From Maribacter sp. (GTDB taxonomy: Bacteria; Bacteroidota; Bacteroidia; Flavobacteriales; Flavobacteriaceae), in assembly GCA_011050675.1 (NCBI GenBank), contig DRFI01000028.1:248001-312000 (forward strand): 64,000 nucleotides of DNA, read 5' to 3'. A program made the position numbers and the translations under genes. Below the pieces are notes generated by a model. The model ran no database searches and was not told where the DNA came from. It was given only the letters and a program-made list of their open reading frames with translations. Of this stretch, positions 37,007-46,176 are shown piece by piece (position 1 is the first letter of the stretch; each line of letters opens with the position of its first letter).

Positions 37007-39028
37007 CTATTCTAATAGGCCAGCTCTTTCTAGAAGTGCTTCCACTTTCGGTTCTGCTCCTCTAAACCTTTTGTAAAGTATCATTGGGTTTTCTGTACCT
37101 CCTTGAGAAAGAACATTGTCTTTAAATTTAGTAGCTACTTCTTTATTGAAAATACCCTTTTCTTTAAAATAAGCAAACGCATCTGCATCCAATACTTCAG
37201 CCCATTTGTAACTGTAGTAGCCAGATGAATAACCGCCTTGAAAAATGTGAGAAAACGCTGTACTCATACATGTTTCTGGTGTTTCAGGATATAGACTTGT
37301 GTTTTTAAAAGCTTCATCTTCATGTGTTTTTACGTTTGTAATGCTTGTTGGGTCTACACCATGCCAAGACATGTCTAAAAGTCCAAAACTCAATTGACGC
37401 AGGGTTTGCATTCCTTCTTGAAAAGTGGCAGATTCTTTTATTTTCTGAACCAATTCCATTGGTATAGTTTCTCCTGTTTCGTAATGCTTGGCAAATAACT
37501 CTAATGCTTCCTTCTCATAACACCAATTTTCTAAAACCTGACTTGGTAATTCTACAAAATCCCAAAATACAGATGTTCCAGAAAGACTAGGGTAGGTGGT
37601 GTTCGCTAACATACCATGTAAACCGTGCCCGAATTCATGAAACAAGGTAGTTACTTCATTGAAAGTTAGTAACGATGGTTTGCTTTTTGTTGATGGAGTA
37701 AAGTTGCACACATTAGATATATGCGGACGTACATTCTCTCCATTACGTTTCCATTGCGATTTAAAAGATGTCATCCATGCGCCACCTCTTTTACCTGCTC
37801 TTGGGTGAAAATCTGCATAGAATAATGAAATGAAATTTTTATCTGTATCGTAGACTTTATAGGTTTTTACCTCTTCATGATACTTTTCGATGTCGTGTAC
37901 TTCTTCGAACTGTAGATCGAATAAGTTTTCGGCTACTTTAAAAACACCGTTAATTACATTTTCTAGTTTAAAATATGGCTTTAGCTTTTCATCATCTAAA
38001 TTAAATAACTCTTGCTTCAATTTTTCAGAATAATAACTGCTATCCCATTTTTCTAAACGGTCGATATTGTCCAGTTTTTTTGCAAAATCTTCTAATTGCT
38101 TAAACTCACGTTCCGCTGCAGGTTTGGCTTTTGCCAGTAATTCATTTAAGAAAGAATGCACTTTCTCTGGTGTCTGTGCCATGCGCTCTTCAAGTACAAA
38201 ATTAGCGTGTGTTTTGTAACCTAATAAATTGGCTCTTTCAAAACGTAATTTTGCAATTTCAAGAACATTTTCTTGATTGTCTAACTTGTCATTATGAAAA
38301 GCCTTGCTTCCGAAAACCAAAGAAAGGTCTTTACGTAACTTCCTATTTTTAGCATATTTCATAAAGGGGATGTAGCTTGGGTAGTCTAAAGTAATCATCC
38401 AACCATCTTCCTTGCCTTTTGAAATCGATAATTGTGCTGCGGCTTCTTTTTCTCCATCAGGTAAACCGTCTAAATCCGCCTCATCCGTTAGGTGTAGTTG
38501 ATATTTATTGGTTTCTGCAAGTACGTTCTCCCCGAAAGTTAATTTCAATTTTGCAAGTTTTGCATCTATAGCTCTTAAGCGTGTTTTCTTTTCTTCGGAC
38601 AGATTAGCACCGTTCCTACTAAAGCTTTTATATTTTTTATCTAAAAGTGTGTTTTGCTCAACGGTAAGGTTTAAAGAGTCCTTTTGATCATAAATAGCTT
38701 TTACTCTATTAAAAAGTGCTTCGTTTAACGTGATATCATTGCCGAATTCTGAAAGTAACGGAGAAACCTCTTGTGCTATTTTCTGAATCTCCTCATTTGT
38801 TTCTGCGGAATTCAAGTTGAAAAACACACTTGATATTCTGTCTAACTGCTGTCCAGAAAACTCTAAAGATTCTATGGTATTTTCAAAAGTAGGAGCATCT
38901 GTATTTTCTGTAATGGCATCTATTTCTGCTCTTGCATCTTCAATAGATTGTAAGAAAGCAGGCTTAAAGTGCTCATTTTTTATTTGTGAAAATGGGGCTG
39001 TATCAAAAGGGGATAATAATGGATTCAT
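37007..39028 (-). CDS. M3-family metallopeptidase (oligopeptidase A/Dcp-like)
   Basis: A 673-residue zinc peptidase. The metal site is the HEFGH motif, with H464, E465 and H468, and a third ligand likely E493 in WDFVELPSQVLENW. The typical M3 closing block is FSHIFQGGYSSGYYSYKWAEVLDADAF split over 600-630, and ISLFYADFHPRAGKRGGAW near 400-418 is also conserved. No signal peptide is present, so the enzyme is cytoplasmic and probably degrades short peptides, including those released by SppA; that last link is inference. It is the second gene after purE on the minus strand but a gap of 86 bases suggests an independent unit. Confidence 0.93.
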   Translation of the reverse strand: MNPLLSPFDTAPFSQIKNEHFKPAFLQSIEDARAEIDAITENTDAPTFENTIESLEFSGQQLDRISSVFFNLNSAETNEEIQKIAQEVSPLLSEFGNDITLNEALFNRVKAIYDQKDSLNLTVEQNTLLDKKYKSFSRNGANLSEEKKTRLRAIDAKLAKLKLTFGENVLAETNKYQLHLTDEADLDGLPDGEKEAAAQLSISKGKEDGWMITLDYPSYIPFMKYAKNRKLRKDLSLVFGSKAFHNDKLDNQENVLEIAKLRFERANLLGYKTHANFVLEERMAQTPEKVHSFLNELLAKAKPAAEREFKQLEDFAKKLDNIDRLEKWDSSYYSEKLKQELFNLDDEKLKPYFKLENVINGVFKVAENLFDLQFEEVHDIEKYHEEVKTYKVYDTDKNFISLFYADFHPRAGKRGGAWMTSFKSQWKRNGENVRPHISNVCNFTPSTKSKPSLLTFNEVTTLFHEFGHGLHGMLANTTYPSLSGTSVFWDFVELPSQVLENWCYEKEALELFAKHYETGETIPMELVQKIKESATFQEGMQTLRQLSFGLLDMSWHGVDPTSITNVKTHEDEAFKNTSLYPETPETCMSTAFSHIFQGGYSSGYYSYKWAEVLDADAFAYFKEKGIFNKEVATKFKDNVLSQGGTENPMILYKRFRGAEPKVEALLERAGLLE

Positions 39029-39114
39029 AATCTGAATAAACTAATGAATTAAAGAAATAGATGAATAGCAATTTACATTGCATGTATTTAGGCGACTTAA
39101 GAGTTAACGAACAA

Positions 39115-39606
39115 CTACTTTTTGCCGTTTACTTCTTTTGCGCCTTCAATTACTTTTTGCTTAAGACCTTCTTTGTAAAAGATGATTTTGTCCAAAACAC
39201 ATTTGTCTGAGCTGCCGATTATCTGTGCTGCTAAAATTCCAGCATTTTTAGCTCCGTTTAGCGCAACTGTTGCTACAGGTACGCCACCTGGCATTTGAAG
39301 TATAGATAAGATAGAGTCCCAACCATCTATAGAATTACTGCTTTTAACAGGAACTCCAATTACTGGTAATGGAGACATAGAGGCTACCATACCTGGTAAG
39401 TGAGCGGCACCACCGGCACCTGCTATAATAACAGAATAGCCATTTGTGTGTGCATTTTTACTGAAATCGAATAATTTTTCTGGTGTTCTGTGGGCAGATA
39501 CAATATCAACATCTACTTCTATATCAAAACCTCTTAAAATATCTATGGCTTCCTGCATTACGGGCATGTCACTTGTACTTCCCATTACTACGGCTACTTT
39601 ACTCAT
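39115..39606 (-). CDS. purE: N5-carboxyaminoimidazole ribonucleotide mutase PurE
   Basis: Class I PurE converts N5-CAIR into CAIR in purine synthesis. The 163-residue protein has the phosphate loop VVMGSTSDMPVMQEA at 6-20, VDIVSAHRTPEKLFDFSKN near 38-56, IIAGAGGAAHLPGMVASM near 60-77 and VPVKSSNSIDGWDSILSILQ with MPGGVPVATVAL. The GSTSD and SAHRTP motifs are those of the bacterial enzyme. It follows purK by only five bases, so translation is coupled. Confidence 0.97.
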   Translation of the reverse strand: MSKVAVVMGSTSDMPVMQEAIDILRGFDIEVDVDIVSAHRTPEKLFDFSKNAHTNGYSVIIAGAGGAAHLPGMVASMSPLPVIGVPVKSSNSIDGWDSILSILQMPGGVPVATVALNGAKNAGILAAQIIGSSDKCVLDKIIFYKEGLKQKVIEGAKEVNGKK

Positions 39607-39611
39607 GTTTT

Positions 39612-40766
39612 TTATTTTGAAATCACTTGAATTGTTTCCTTTACTTTTTCGGCAATAGCTCTTGCTTTTTCCAAATCACTATTGACTATGGTTACATGAC
39701 CCATTTTTCTAAACGGTCTTGTTTCTGCTTTGCCATAAATATGAGGCGTTACCCCTTCCATGGCTAAAATCTCTTCTATATTTTTATAAACAACATCACC
39801 AGTATATCCTACTGCGCCTACCAAATTCACCATAACACCCGCTACTTTGCTGTTGGTGTTTCCTAAAGGTACGCCTAGAATACTGCGAATGTGTTGCTCA
39901 AATTGGTTGGTGTAGCTGGCTTCAATACTGTAATGCCCGCTGTTATGTGGTCTTGGAGCCACTTCGTTCACCAAAATTTTATCATCCTCCGTTTGGAACA
40001 TTTCAACAGCCAATAATCCTGTAAGTCCTATTTTGTCTGCTACTTTTAGTGCTAATGCTCTTGCCTTATCTGCTACTTTATCATCAATACGTGCGGGGCA
40101 AATTACATATTCCACTTGGTTCGCTTCTGGATGAAATTCCATTTCTACCACTGGGTAGGTTTTTATTTCTCCTTCAGAATTTCTAGATACAATTACAGCT
40201 AATTCGTTTTTAAACGGAATCATAACCTCTGTAATACATTCACCCGCAGGCAATCCTTTTAAATCTGCTAAACTTCTAACGACTTTAACTCCTTGTCCGT
40301 CATAACCAAATTGAGCTACTTTCCATACAAACGGAAATTGTAATCCTCCGTTTTCAATACTGTCTTCAATTTCACTTAGGTAAGCAAAGCGCTGAAAATC
40401 TGCAGTCGGTATTTCGTTATCGACATAAAACAATTTCTGTTTTGCCTTGTTTTGAATTATTCGAAGGGCTTTAGGCTGTGGGTATACTTTTACACCTTCG
40501 TCCTCTAATTTCTCTAAAGCATCAAGATTTACGTTTTCTATTTCTATTGTAAGTACATCTACGTCTTTACCGAAATTGTAAACTGTATCAAAATCTAAAA
40601 GACTTCCTTGAACAAACTCGTTGCATGACATTCTACTTGGAGCCTCAGATGAAGCATCTAAAACTTTGGTGTAAATATCCCATTTTCGGGTTTCATATAA
40701 CATCATTTTGCCTAGTTGACCACCACCCAAAATGCCTAATTTAAAATCTGAAGAAAAATAATCCAT
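39612..40766 (-). CDS. purK: 5-(carboxyamino)imidazole ribonucleotide synthase PurK
   Basis: PurK is an ATP-grasp enzyme that carboxylates AIR to N5-CAIR, the substrate of PurE. The 384 residues show LGILGGGQLGKMMLYETRKW near 10-29, FPFVWKVAQFGYDGQGVKVV with the ATP-grasp GYDGQG loop, TEVMIPFKNELAVIVSRN, and AVEMFQTEDDKILVNEVAPR with PRPHNSGHYSIEA. The first gene of the purK-purE pair, it has its own upstream promoter (40810-40838) and is divergent from the hpt-adk fusion, putting purine synthesis and salvage back to back. Confidence 0.96.
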   Translation of the reverse strand: MDYFSSDFKLGILGGGQLGKMMLYETRKWDIYTKVLDASSEAPSRMSCNEFVQGSLLDFDTVYNFGKDVDVLTIEIENVNLDALEKLEDEGVKVYPQPKALRIIQNKAKQKLFYVDNEIPTADFQRFAYLSEIEDSIENGGLQFPFVWKVAQFGYDGQGVKVVRSLADLKGLPAGECITEVMIPFKNELAVIVSRNSEGEIKTYPVVEMEFHPEANQVEYVICPARIDDKVADKARALALKVADKIGLTGLLAVEMFQTEDDKILVNEVAPRPHNSGHYSIEASYTNQFEQHIRSILGVPLGNTNSKVAGVMVNLVGAVGYTGDVVYKNIEEILAMEGVTPHIYGKAETRPFRKMGHVTIVNSDLEKARAIAEKVKETIQVISK

Positions 40767-40809
40767 ATAATTGTTGCTTTTGGTCGTTAAAAAAACGCCT
40801 TAAGTACTA

Positions 40810-40838
40810 CAAAAATACGGTTAAATCTTAGAAACCAA
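40810..40838 (-). promoter_or_regulatory. Promoter for purK-purE
   Basis: Minus-strand TTG (40838-40836), 18-base spacer and TATTTTTG (40817-40810) fit TTG-N17-23-TAnnTTTG well. The purK start is 43 bases downstream. Confidence 0.65.
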
Positions 40839-40871
40839 TTCCTTTCTAATCAAAAACACAAGCCAATAGCT

Positions 40872-40879
40872 TATCTTTG
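40872..40879 (+). promoter_or_regulatory. Candidate -7 box for the hpt-adk fusion
   Basis: TATCTTTG matches TAnnTTTG. It lies 16 bases before an out-of-frame ATG at 40896 and 23 before the TTG start at 40903, so the 5' leader would be very short. Confidence 0.5.
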
Positions 40880-40902
40880 CAAACCTTGATAATTTATGAA
40901 AA

Positions 40903-42012
40903 TTGATACAAATTCACGATAAGTTTTTTAAACCTTTTCTAAGCGAATCTGAAATTCAGCAGGCCATAAAAACGGTTGCCGATAAAATTGCTGCTGATTA
41001 TAAAGACGAGACTCCCATTTTTGTGGGTGTCTTAAACGGGTCTTTTATGTTCGTTTCTGATTTGATGAAAGCCTACCAACACCCTTGCGAAGTTTCGTTT
41101 GTAAGACTTAGTTCTTACCAAGGCTTAACGTCTACAGGTATTGTTGAAACGTTATTAGATGTGCCAGAAAATATTGAAGGCCGCAGTGTTATTATTTTAG
41201 AAGATATTATTGATACAGGGCGTACCTTGCAGAAATTGGTTCATTTATTTTCAAAGACAAAGGTTAAAGAATTTAAAATCGCAAGTCTTTTTTATAAGCC
41301 AGATGTTTACAAAGGCGAATATGCCATTGATTATTTTGGCTTGGCTATACCTGATAATTTTATTGTAGGTTATGGTCTTGATTATAAAGAACAAGGAAGA
41401 AATTTAAAAGAAGTATACCAACTAAACCAGAAACATATGATTAATCTTGTACTCTTTGGTAAACCAGGAGCCGGCAAGGGCACGCAAGCACAATTCCTAA
41501 AAGAAAAATATAATTTAAAGCATATTTCAACCGGGGATGTTTTTAGATTCAATATCAAAAACGGAACGGAGTTAGGTACTTTGGCAAAGTCATATATTGA
41601 CAAAGGTGAATTGGTGCCAGATGAAGTGACTATTAAAATGTTGCAGGAGGAAGTAGAGAAAAATCCAGATGCAGACGGATTCATTTTTGACGGTTTTCCA
41701 AGAACTGCCGCTCAGGCAGAAGCTTTGGATAATTTCTTAGAATCTAAAGATATGGGTGTAAATGCTACCATTGCACTAGAGGCGAATGACGAAATTTTAA
41801 TAGAACGTCTTTTGGAAAGAGGTAAAGTTAGTGGTCGAAGTGATGATCAAGATGTTGTTAAGATTAGAAATCGTTTCGATGAATACAATGAAAAGACAAC
41901 TCCCGTAAAAGAATTTTACGAAGCTCAAGGTAAGTTTCATAGCGTAAACGGTATTGGTACTATTACTGATATCACTGAACGCTTAACGAAAGTAATCGAA
42001 GACTTAAAATAA
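40903..42012 (+). CDS. Fusion of hypoxanthine phosphoribosyltransferase with adenylate kinase
   Basis: A single 369-residue frame holds two purine enzymes. Residues 1-178 are HPRT: FVGVLNGSFMFVSDLMKAY, SYQGLTSTGIVE and the PRPP loop VIILEDIIDTGRTL (96-109). Residues 179-369 are adenylate kinase: P-loop GKPGAGKGT at 186-194, STGDVFRFN, FDGFPRTAAQAEAL and a short lid with GKVSGRSDD. The start is taken as TTG 40903 because TGA lies two codons upstream in frame. ATG 40896 is in another frame. M179 (41437) begins the kinase domain and could serve as an internal start. Salvage (HPRT) and adenylate balancing (ADK) thus share one transcript. Confidence 0.9.
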   Translation: MIQIHDKFFKPFLSESEIQQAIKTVADKIAADYKDETPIFVGVLNGSFMFVSDLMKAYQHPCEVSFVRLSSYQGLTSTGIVETLLDVPENIEGRSVIILEDIIDTGRTLQKLVHLFSKTKVKEFKIASLFYKPDVYKGEYAIDYFGLAIPDNFIVGYGLDYKEQGRNLKEVYQLNQKHMINLVLFGKPGAGKGTQAQFLKEKYNLKHISTGDVFRFNIKNGTELGTLAKSYIDKGELVPDEVTIKMLQEEVEKNPDADGFIFDGFPRTAAQAEALDNFLESKDMGVNATIALEANDEILIERLLERGKVSGRSDDQDVVKIRNRFDEYNEKTTPVKEFYEAQGKFHSVNGIGTITDITERLTKVIEDLK

Positions 42013-42073
42013 TAAAGAATCTCTTTTGTCAACTATTATATTTGATGAAGATTTTTGAATTGAAAGAATAACA

Positions 42074-43075
42074 ATGACCGAAGGTAATTTTGTAGACTAC
42101 GTAAAAGTGGGTTTGACTTCTGGAAAAGGAGGCAAGGGATCTGTGCATTTGCACCGTGAAAAATTTATTACCAAAGGTGGTCCTGATGGTGGTGATGGTG
42201 GTCGTGGAGGTCACATAATTGTTCGAGGAAACGAAAACCTTTGGACGCTAATAAACTTTAAATACACTAAGCATTTTAAAGCTGGTCATGGTGCCCACGG
42301 TAGTAAAAGCCGTAGTACAGGAGCAGATGGTGAAGATGTGTATTTAGATGTGCCGTTGGGTACAGTGGTTAAAGATTTTGAAACCAAAGATGTCCTTTTT
42401 GAAATTACCGAACATGGTGAGGAGAGAATTCTGCTTAATGGTGGTATGGGCGGTCGAGGTAACTGGCATTTTAGAACATCAACAAACCAGACGCCAAGAT
42501 ATGCTCAACCAGGTATGGATGGTTTAGAAGGTGAATTTTTGTTAGAACTTAAAGTTCTTGCAGATGTAGGTCTGGTAGGTTTTCCTAATGCAGGTAAGTC
42601 TACGTTATTATCAGTAATAACTTCTGCTAAACCAAAAATTGCCGATTATGAGTTTACTACACTAAAACCTAATTTAGGTATTGTAGAATATAGAGATTTC
42701 AAGAGTTTCGTAATGGCAGATATTCCCGGTATTATAGAAGGTGCTGCAGAGGGTAAAGGTCTAGGTCATTACTTTTTAAGACATATTGAACGTAACGCAA
42801 ACCTGTTATTTTTAATACCTGCCGATAGTAAGGACATCAGCAAGGAATATGAAATTTTACTAGATGAATTAAGACGTTACAACCCTGAGTTGTTAGATAA
42901 AGAACGACTTATTTGTATCTCTAAAAGCGATATGTTAGATGAGGAACTTATGGATGAAATGAGAGAAGAACTCAATAAAGATTTAAACGGTACTCCGTTT
43001 ATGTTTATATCATCTGTAGCACAAATGGGTATTGTGGAATTAAAGGATAAGCTTTGGGCAATGCTTAACTCATAA
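42074..43075 (+). CDS. obg: Ribosome-assembly GTPase Obg
   Basis: Obg (CgtA/ObgE) is an essential GTPase acting in 50S ribosome assembly and stress control. The N-terminal Obg fold (1-157) is Gly-rich, with [19 protein letters not shown] and the double-glycine loops [14 protein letters not shown] and [11 protein letters not shown]. The G domain has G1 GFPNAGKST at 169-177, the G2 FTTL, G3 DIPG at 216-219 and the NKxD-equivalent SKSDM near 289. The 333-residue length lacks a C-terminal extension, as in many Bacteroidota. It follows adk by 61 bases and precedes the channel gene by 13. Confidence 0.97.
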   Translation: MTEGNFVDYVKVGLTSGKGGKGSVHLHREKFITKGGPDGGDGGRGGHIIVRGNENLWTLINFKYTKHFKAGHGAHGSKSRSTGADGEDVYLDVPLGTVVKDFETKDVLFEITEHGEERILLNGGMGGRGNWHFRTSTNQTPRYAQPGMDGLEGEFLLELKVLADVGLVGFPNAGKSTLLSVITSAKPKIADYEFTTLKPNLGIVEYRDFKSFVMADIPGIIEGAAEGKGLGHYFLRHIERNANLLFLIPADSKDISKEYEILLDELRRYNPELLDKERLICISKSDMLDEELMDEMREELNKDLNGTPFMFISSVAQMGIVELKDKLWAMLNS

Positions 43076-43088
43076 TAAATTAGATAGG

Positions 43089-43799
43089 ATGAAACAGTAT
43101 TTAAAAAATATTGTTGAAATTAATGACAATAGGAAAAGTAGAATTTTCGCCTATTTCATTCAAATTTTAATCTTTGTTTCAATACTATCTTTTTCATTTG
43201 AAACGGTTCCGGATCTTGAACCAGCAACCAGAAAAATTTTAAGGATAATTGAGATTTTCTCTGTTATCATTTTTACAATTGAGTATGTATTACGTATTTA
43301 CGTTTCGGATAAGAAAAGTAAATTCATATTCAGTTTTTTTGGAATTATCGATTTTCTGGCAATTCTTCCATTTTACTTGTCATTAGGTGTCGATTTAAGA
43401 TCACTTAGAGCCTTAAGGTTTTTAAGGTTGTTCCGTATCCTTAAGTTAATGCGTTATAATAAAGCTATTGAACGTTTTACAAGGGCTATTAAACTAGCTA
43501 AAGAAGAGGTGTTGTTATTCTTAATTGTCACTCTAATCTTAATATATTTCTCGGCTGTAGGTATTTACTATTTCGAACATGAGGTTCAGCCAGAAAATTT
43601 CGCTTCTATTTTTGATAGCCTTTGGTGGGCAATTATAACACTTACTACAGTTGGGTATGGCGATGTTTACCCTATAACCGTTGGTGGTAAAGTTTTTACT
43701 TTCTTTATATTAATGATAGGCTTAGGTATTGTAGCAATACCTACAGGTATTATTTCTTCTGCGCTAACAAAATCTGTCGATAAAAAAGAGGTAGAATAA
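43089..43799 (+). CDS. Voltage-gated potassium-channel-like ion transporter
   Basis: A 236-residue six-helix channel subunit. Helices S1 to S3 lie in residues 18-100. S4 carries Arg every third position (DLRSLRALRFLRLFRILKLM, 102-121), the voltage-sensor pattern. The pore loop has the selectivity filter TLTTVGYGD (184-192), typical for K+ channels. S6 is IGLGIVAIPTGIISS. It follows obg by 13 bases and may be cotranscribed. No cytoplasmic regulatory domain is attached. Ion selectivity comes from the filter; gating behaviour is not known. Confidence 0.9.
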   Translation: MKQYLKNIVEINDNRKSRIFAYFIQILIFVSILSFSFETVPDLEPATRKILRIIEIFSVIIFTIEYVLRIYVSDKKSKFIFSFFGIIDFLAILPFYLSLGVDLRSLRALRFLRLFRILKLMRYNKAIERFTRAIKLAKEEVLLFLIVTLILIYFSAVGIYYFEHEVQPENFASIFDSLWWAIITLTTVGYGDVYPITVGGKVFTFFILMIGLGIVAIPTGIISSALTKSVDKKEVE

Positions 43800-43919
43800 T
43801 AATAAGTTAGATATCATTTGATAAAAAAGCATAGATCAATGCTTGACGCTTAATCGAATACCTTCTTAAAAATATATTTTACGCTTTTATTTTCTTTAAT
43901 TTTAAGAAAATCCAATTTC

Positions 43920-44438
43920 ATGAGAATTTTTCTATTTAGTATAGTTTTAGTCGTATTGACTTCTTGCGGAGCTGCAAAAGTTAATTATGATTACGATGAC
44001 CAGACAGATTTCACTTCTTACGCTACCTATAATTATTTTAATGACATGGAAACTGGTCTGAGCGAGTTAGATGAGAAAAGGCTAATGGATGCTATGGATG
44101 CTACACTAGGTGAAAAAGGATACATGTTTGCCGAAGAACCAGATGTTTTTATCAATATAAAAAGTTCTGTCTTTAAATCTCAACAAGGGAATAATGTTGG
44201 TGTAGGTCTAGGTGGTGGTAACCGTGGTATTGGTGGCGGAGTATCAATTGGTATTCCTGTTGGCGGACCAAAGCTTACCCGTGAGCTGCAAATAGATTTT
44301 GTTGATTCTAATAAAGACATGCTTATTTGGCAAGCGATAAGTGAAAGCCCTTTTCGAGAAGGTGATACTCCCGCAGAAAAGTCAGAAAAGTTGCAAGCTG
44401 TTGTGGATAAGATATTTAGTAATTACCCGCCGGAATAA
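43920..44438 (+). CDS. DUF4136 lipoprotein
   Basis: A 172-residue lipoprotein. The lipobox ends in C16 (VVLTSCGAAKV), and an outer-membrane location is likely. The family phrase DFTSYATYNYFND follows, then SELDEKRLMDAMDATLGEKG and DVFINIKSSVF; a Gly-rich stretch VGVGLGGGNRGIGGGVS near 100-116 and a C-terminal LIWQAISESPF with KLQAVVDKIFSNYPPE complete a DUF4136 domain. The function of the family is unknown. It has its own short upstream region of 120 bases with no clear promoter box. Confidence 0.85.
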   Translation: MRIFLFSIVLVVLTSCGAAKVNYDYDDQTDFTSYATYNYFNDMETGLSELDEKRLMDAMDATLGEKGYMFAEEPDVFINIKSSVFKSQQGNNVGVGLGGGNRGIGGGVSIGIPVGGPKLTRELQIDFVDSNKDMLIWQAISESPFREGDTPAEKSEKLQAVVDKIFSNYPPE

Positions 44439-44440
44439 AG

Positions 44441-45445
44441 CTATTTTACTTTAACAACATAGGTAGCAATTAAGTTGTTGTCAGTCGAAACATGTACATC
44501 ATATAAGCCTTTTTTTTCAAAATTTTGAATTAAACTTATTTCATTTGCCTTTCTAATAATTGTTGGACTACTTCCCTTTTGACCGCCACCTCTGTTGAGT
44601 AATAGTTGTATTTCCCCATTAAAATTATCTGATACATTTAATTTAAAGGTCACCGATTCTCCCTTTTTTATATCATTATGCATTGCTATAGGTAACACGG
44701 GTATTATTGGTTCAAGAAAAGCCTCTTTATAAATAACTGGTCCTTCAATAAATGTGGTTAAAGTTTTATCATTTTCAATCTCAATATTAATTGGTGTAAT
44801 CGGGAAATGATTTATTGCGAACAATTCGAGATCCGCAAGAAAATACCCATCGAAATAATCTGATTGAAAAAACGGTGTTCCGTTTATTAGCATAGTCTGT
44901 CCGGCAGACCAAGTGGCATCACACAAATACCATTTGCCATTAATTTCAATACTATTCCATGAATGGTTGGGCATACTGTCCTCGTCTAATAGCAAAGTTG
45001 GGGTACGCCCATACCCATTAATAATATCACATTTAAACCCTGCTAGGGTAGCCATTTCCTTAATTAAATAAGCATATCCTGTACAAGCTGTTTTTTGTTC
45101 TTTTAATAGCTTTTCAAAGACTTTTGGTGTTATGCTAGTGTTCCAATCTAAAAATGCCTGTGTGTCATCTGCAAACCTTTTTCGTTTATGAGTTATTTTT
45201 AAATAGGAAGTATAATCATTCTCAATATTTGAACTTACCCATGTATAGATAGCTCTAAATTTTTCCACATCGGTTTTTAATGATGCTGTCAAATTATAGG
45301 TCAGCACTGGTAAATTTCTTAGGCTAGCATCTTCATAATATGTAGCAATACTATCCGCTTTCTTAAAATTTATATGATTAAAGTCTGAGCGTTGAGCAAA
45401 GCAGTTTAATGAAAATAATAACGTAATAAATACAATGATTCTCAT
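44441..45445 (-). CDS. Exported transglutaminase-like protein
   Basis: A 334-residue secreted protein with a signal peptide (IIVFITLLFSLNCFAQ). The transglutaminase/cysteine-protease-like core runs from about 55 to 190, with a triad of C121 (in KTACTGYAYLIKEMA), H161 (in MPNHSWNSIEI) and D176 (in WYLCDATWSAGQ). Residues 235-334 form a beta-rich C-terminal domain (KGESVTFKLNVSDNFNGEIQ). These domains occur in many Bacteroidota secreted proteins; substrates are unknown. Its ATG overlaps the stop codon of the preceding CarboxypepD gene by one base (TAATG), so the two are translated together and probably act together. Confidence 0.85.
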   Translation of the reverse strand: MRIIVFITLLFSLNCFAQRSDFNHINFKKADSIATYYEDASLRNLPVLTYNLTASLKTDVEKFRAIYTWVSSNIENDYTSYLKITHKRKRFADDTQAFLDWNTSITPKVFEKLLKEQKTACTGYAYLIKEMATLAGFKCDIINGYGRTPTLLLDEDSMPNHSWNSIEINGKWYLCDATWSAGQTMLINGTPFFQSDYFDGYFLADLELFAINHFPITPINIEIENDKTLTTFIEGPVIYKEAFLEPIIPVLPIAMHNDIKKGESVTFKLNVSDNFNGEIQLLLNRGGGQKGSSPTIIRKANEISLIQNFEKKGLYDVHVSTDNNLIATYVVKVK

Positions 45446-46176
45446 TATTTGAAAATGTCTCCAATCTTTTGAAAAATGTTTCTTTTGCTTGTATATGCCC
45501 CGCCGATTACGATATCTCCCATTAACTCAACATCATATGTGTCAAACTTAATATTGATATCTATTGCAGAAGAAGCGCTATGAATTACTTGATATGTTTT
45601 GGTCTCATAGCCAATAAAGCTTATTACCAAAATATCATTTTCTTTTAATTGCTGGGGGAATTCAAACTTGCCATCAAAATCTGTTTGTGTGCCTACCGTA
45701 GTTCCTTTTAATATAACATTTACACCAGGTAACGGTTCATTTGCTTCATCTACTATAGTGCCGGTTAATGTATATTTTTCTTGATATTTAACCATCATGC
45801 CCATGACATTCTCGTGCTGGGTAGAAACAACTTCAATTGGTGTTTCTATGCTTGCAGTTTCTTGTCCCTTTACTTCAGTTGCGCACAATGCTAATAGGGA
45901 TAAACCCATCATACCTATTCCTTTAGTTAGTATTGAATTGTTCATAGTGTAATGAGTATTTGTTTCATAAGATTTTAGTTGCGATGATTTGAACTTTCCA
46001 CAGGTTTTTTTGTTTGTTGAATTTAAGTATCGTAAAAGCTCCTGATCCGAAAAGTTGGTAAAATCTATGACTTCTTTTTGGCAACTAGAGCAAAATCCGC
46101 CTTTATCGGTTTTACTAAAATTAGTGAAATTTTCTTTGCATGGTTCTTTTACGTCAATTGTTAATGAGTTCTTCAT
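45445..46176 (-). CDS. Membrane protein with Cys-rich N-terminus and CarboxypepD_reg-like domain
   Basis: A 243-residue protein. The N-terminus has a four-cysteine cluster (C13, C29, C32 and C59) in the context GGFCSSCQKEVIDFTNFS and KKTCGKF, a module I recall from Bacteroidota proteins. A single membrane segment lies at about 82-100, followed by a CarboxypepD_reg-like beta-sandwich (135-210: TLTGTIVDEANEPLPGVNVI, DFDGKFEFP, VISFIGYETK). The C-terminus DVELMGDIVIGGAYTSKRN resembles a degenerate TonB-box-like segment after CarboxypepD domains. It lacks a barrel. A zinc or redox role for the cysteines is inference. Coupled by TAATG to the transglutaminase gene. Confidence 0.75.
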   Translation of the reverse strand: MKNSLTIDVKEPCKENFTNFSKTDKGGFCSSCQKEVIDFTNFSDQELLRYLNSTNKKTCGKFKSSQLKSYETNTHYTMNNSILTKGIGMMGLSLLALCATEVKGQETASIETPIEVVSTQHENVMGMMVKYQEKYTLTGTIVDEANEPLPGVNVILKGTTVGTQTDFDGKFEFPQQLKENDILVISFIGYETKTYQVIHSASSAIDINIKFDTYDVELMGDIVIGGAYTSKRNIFQKIGDIFK

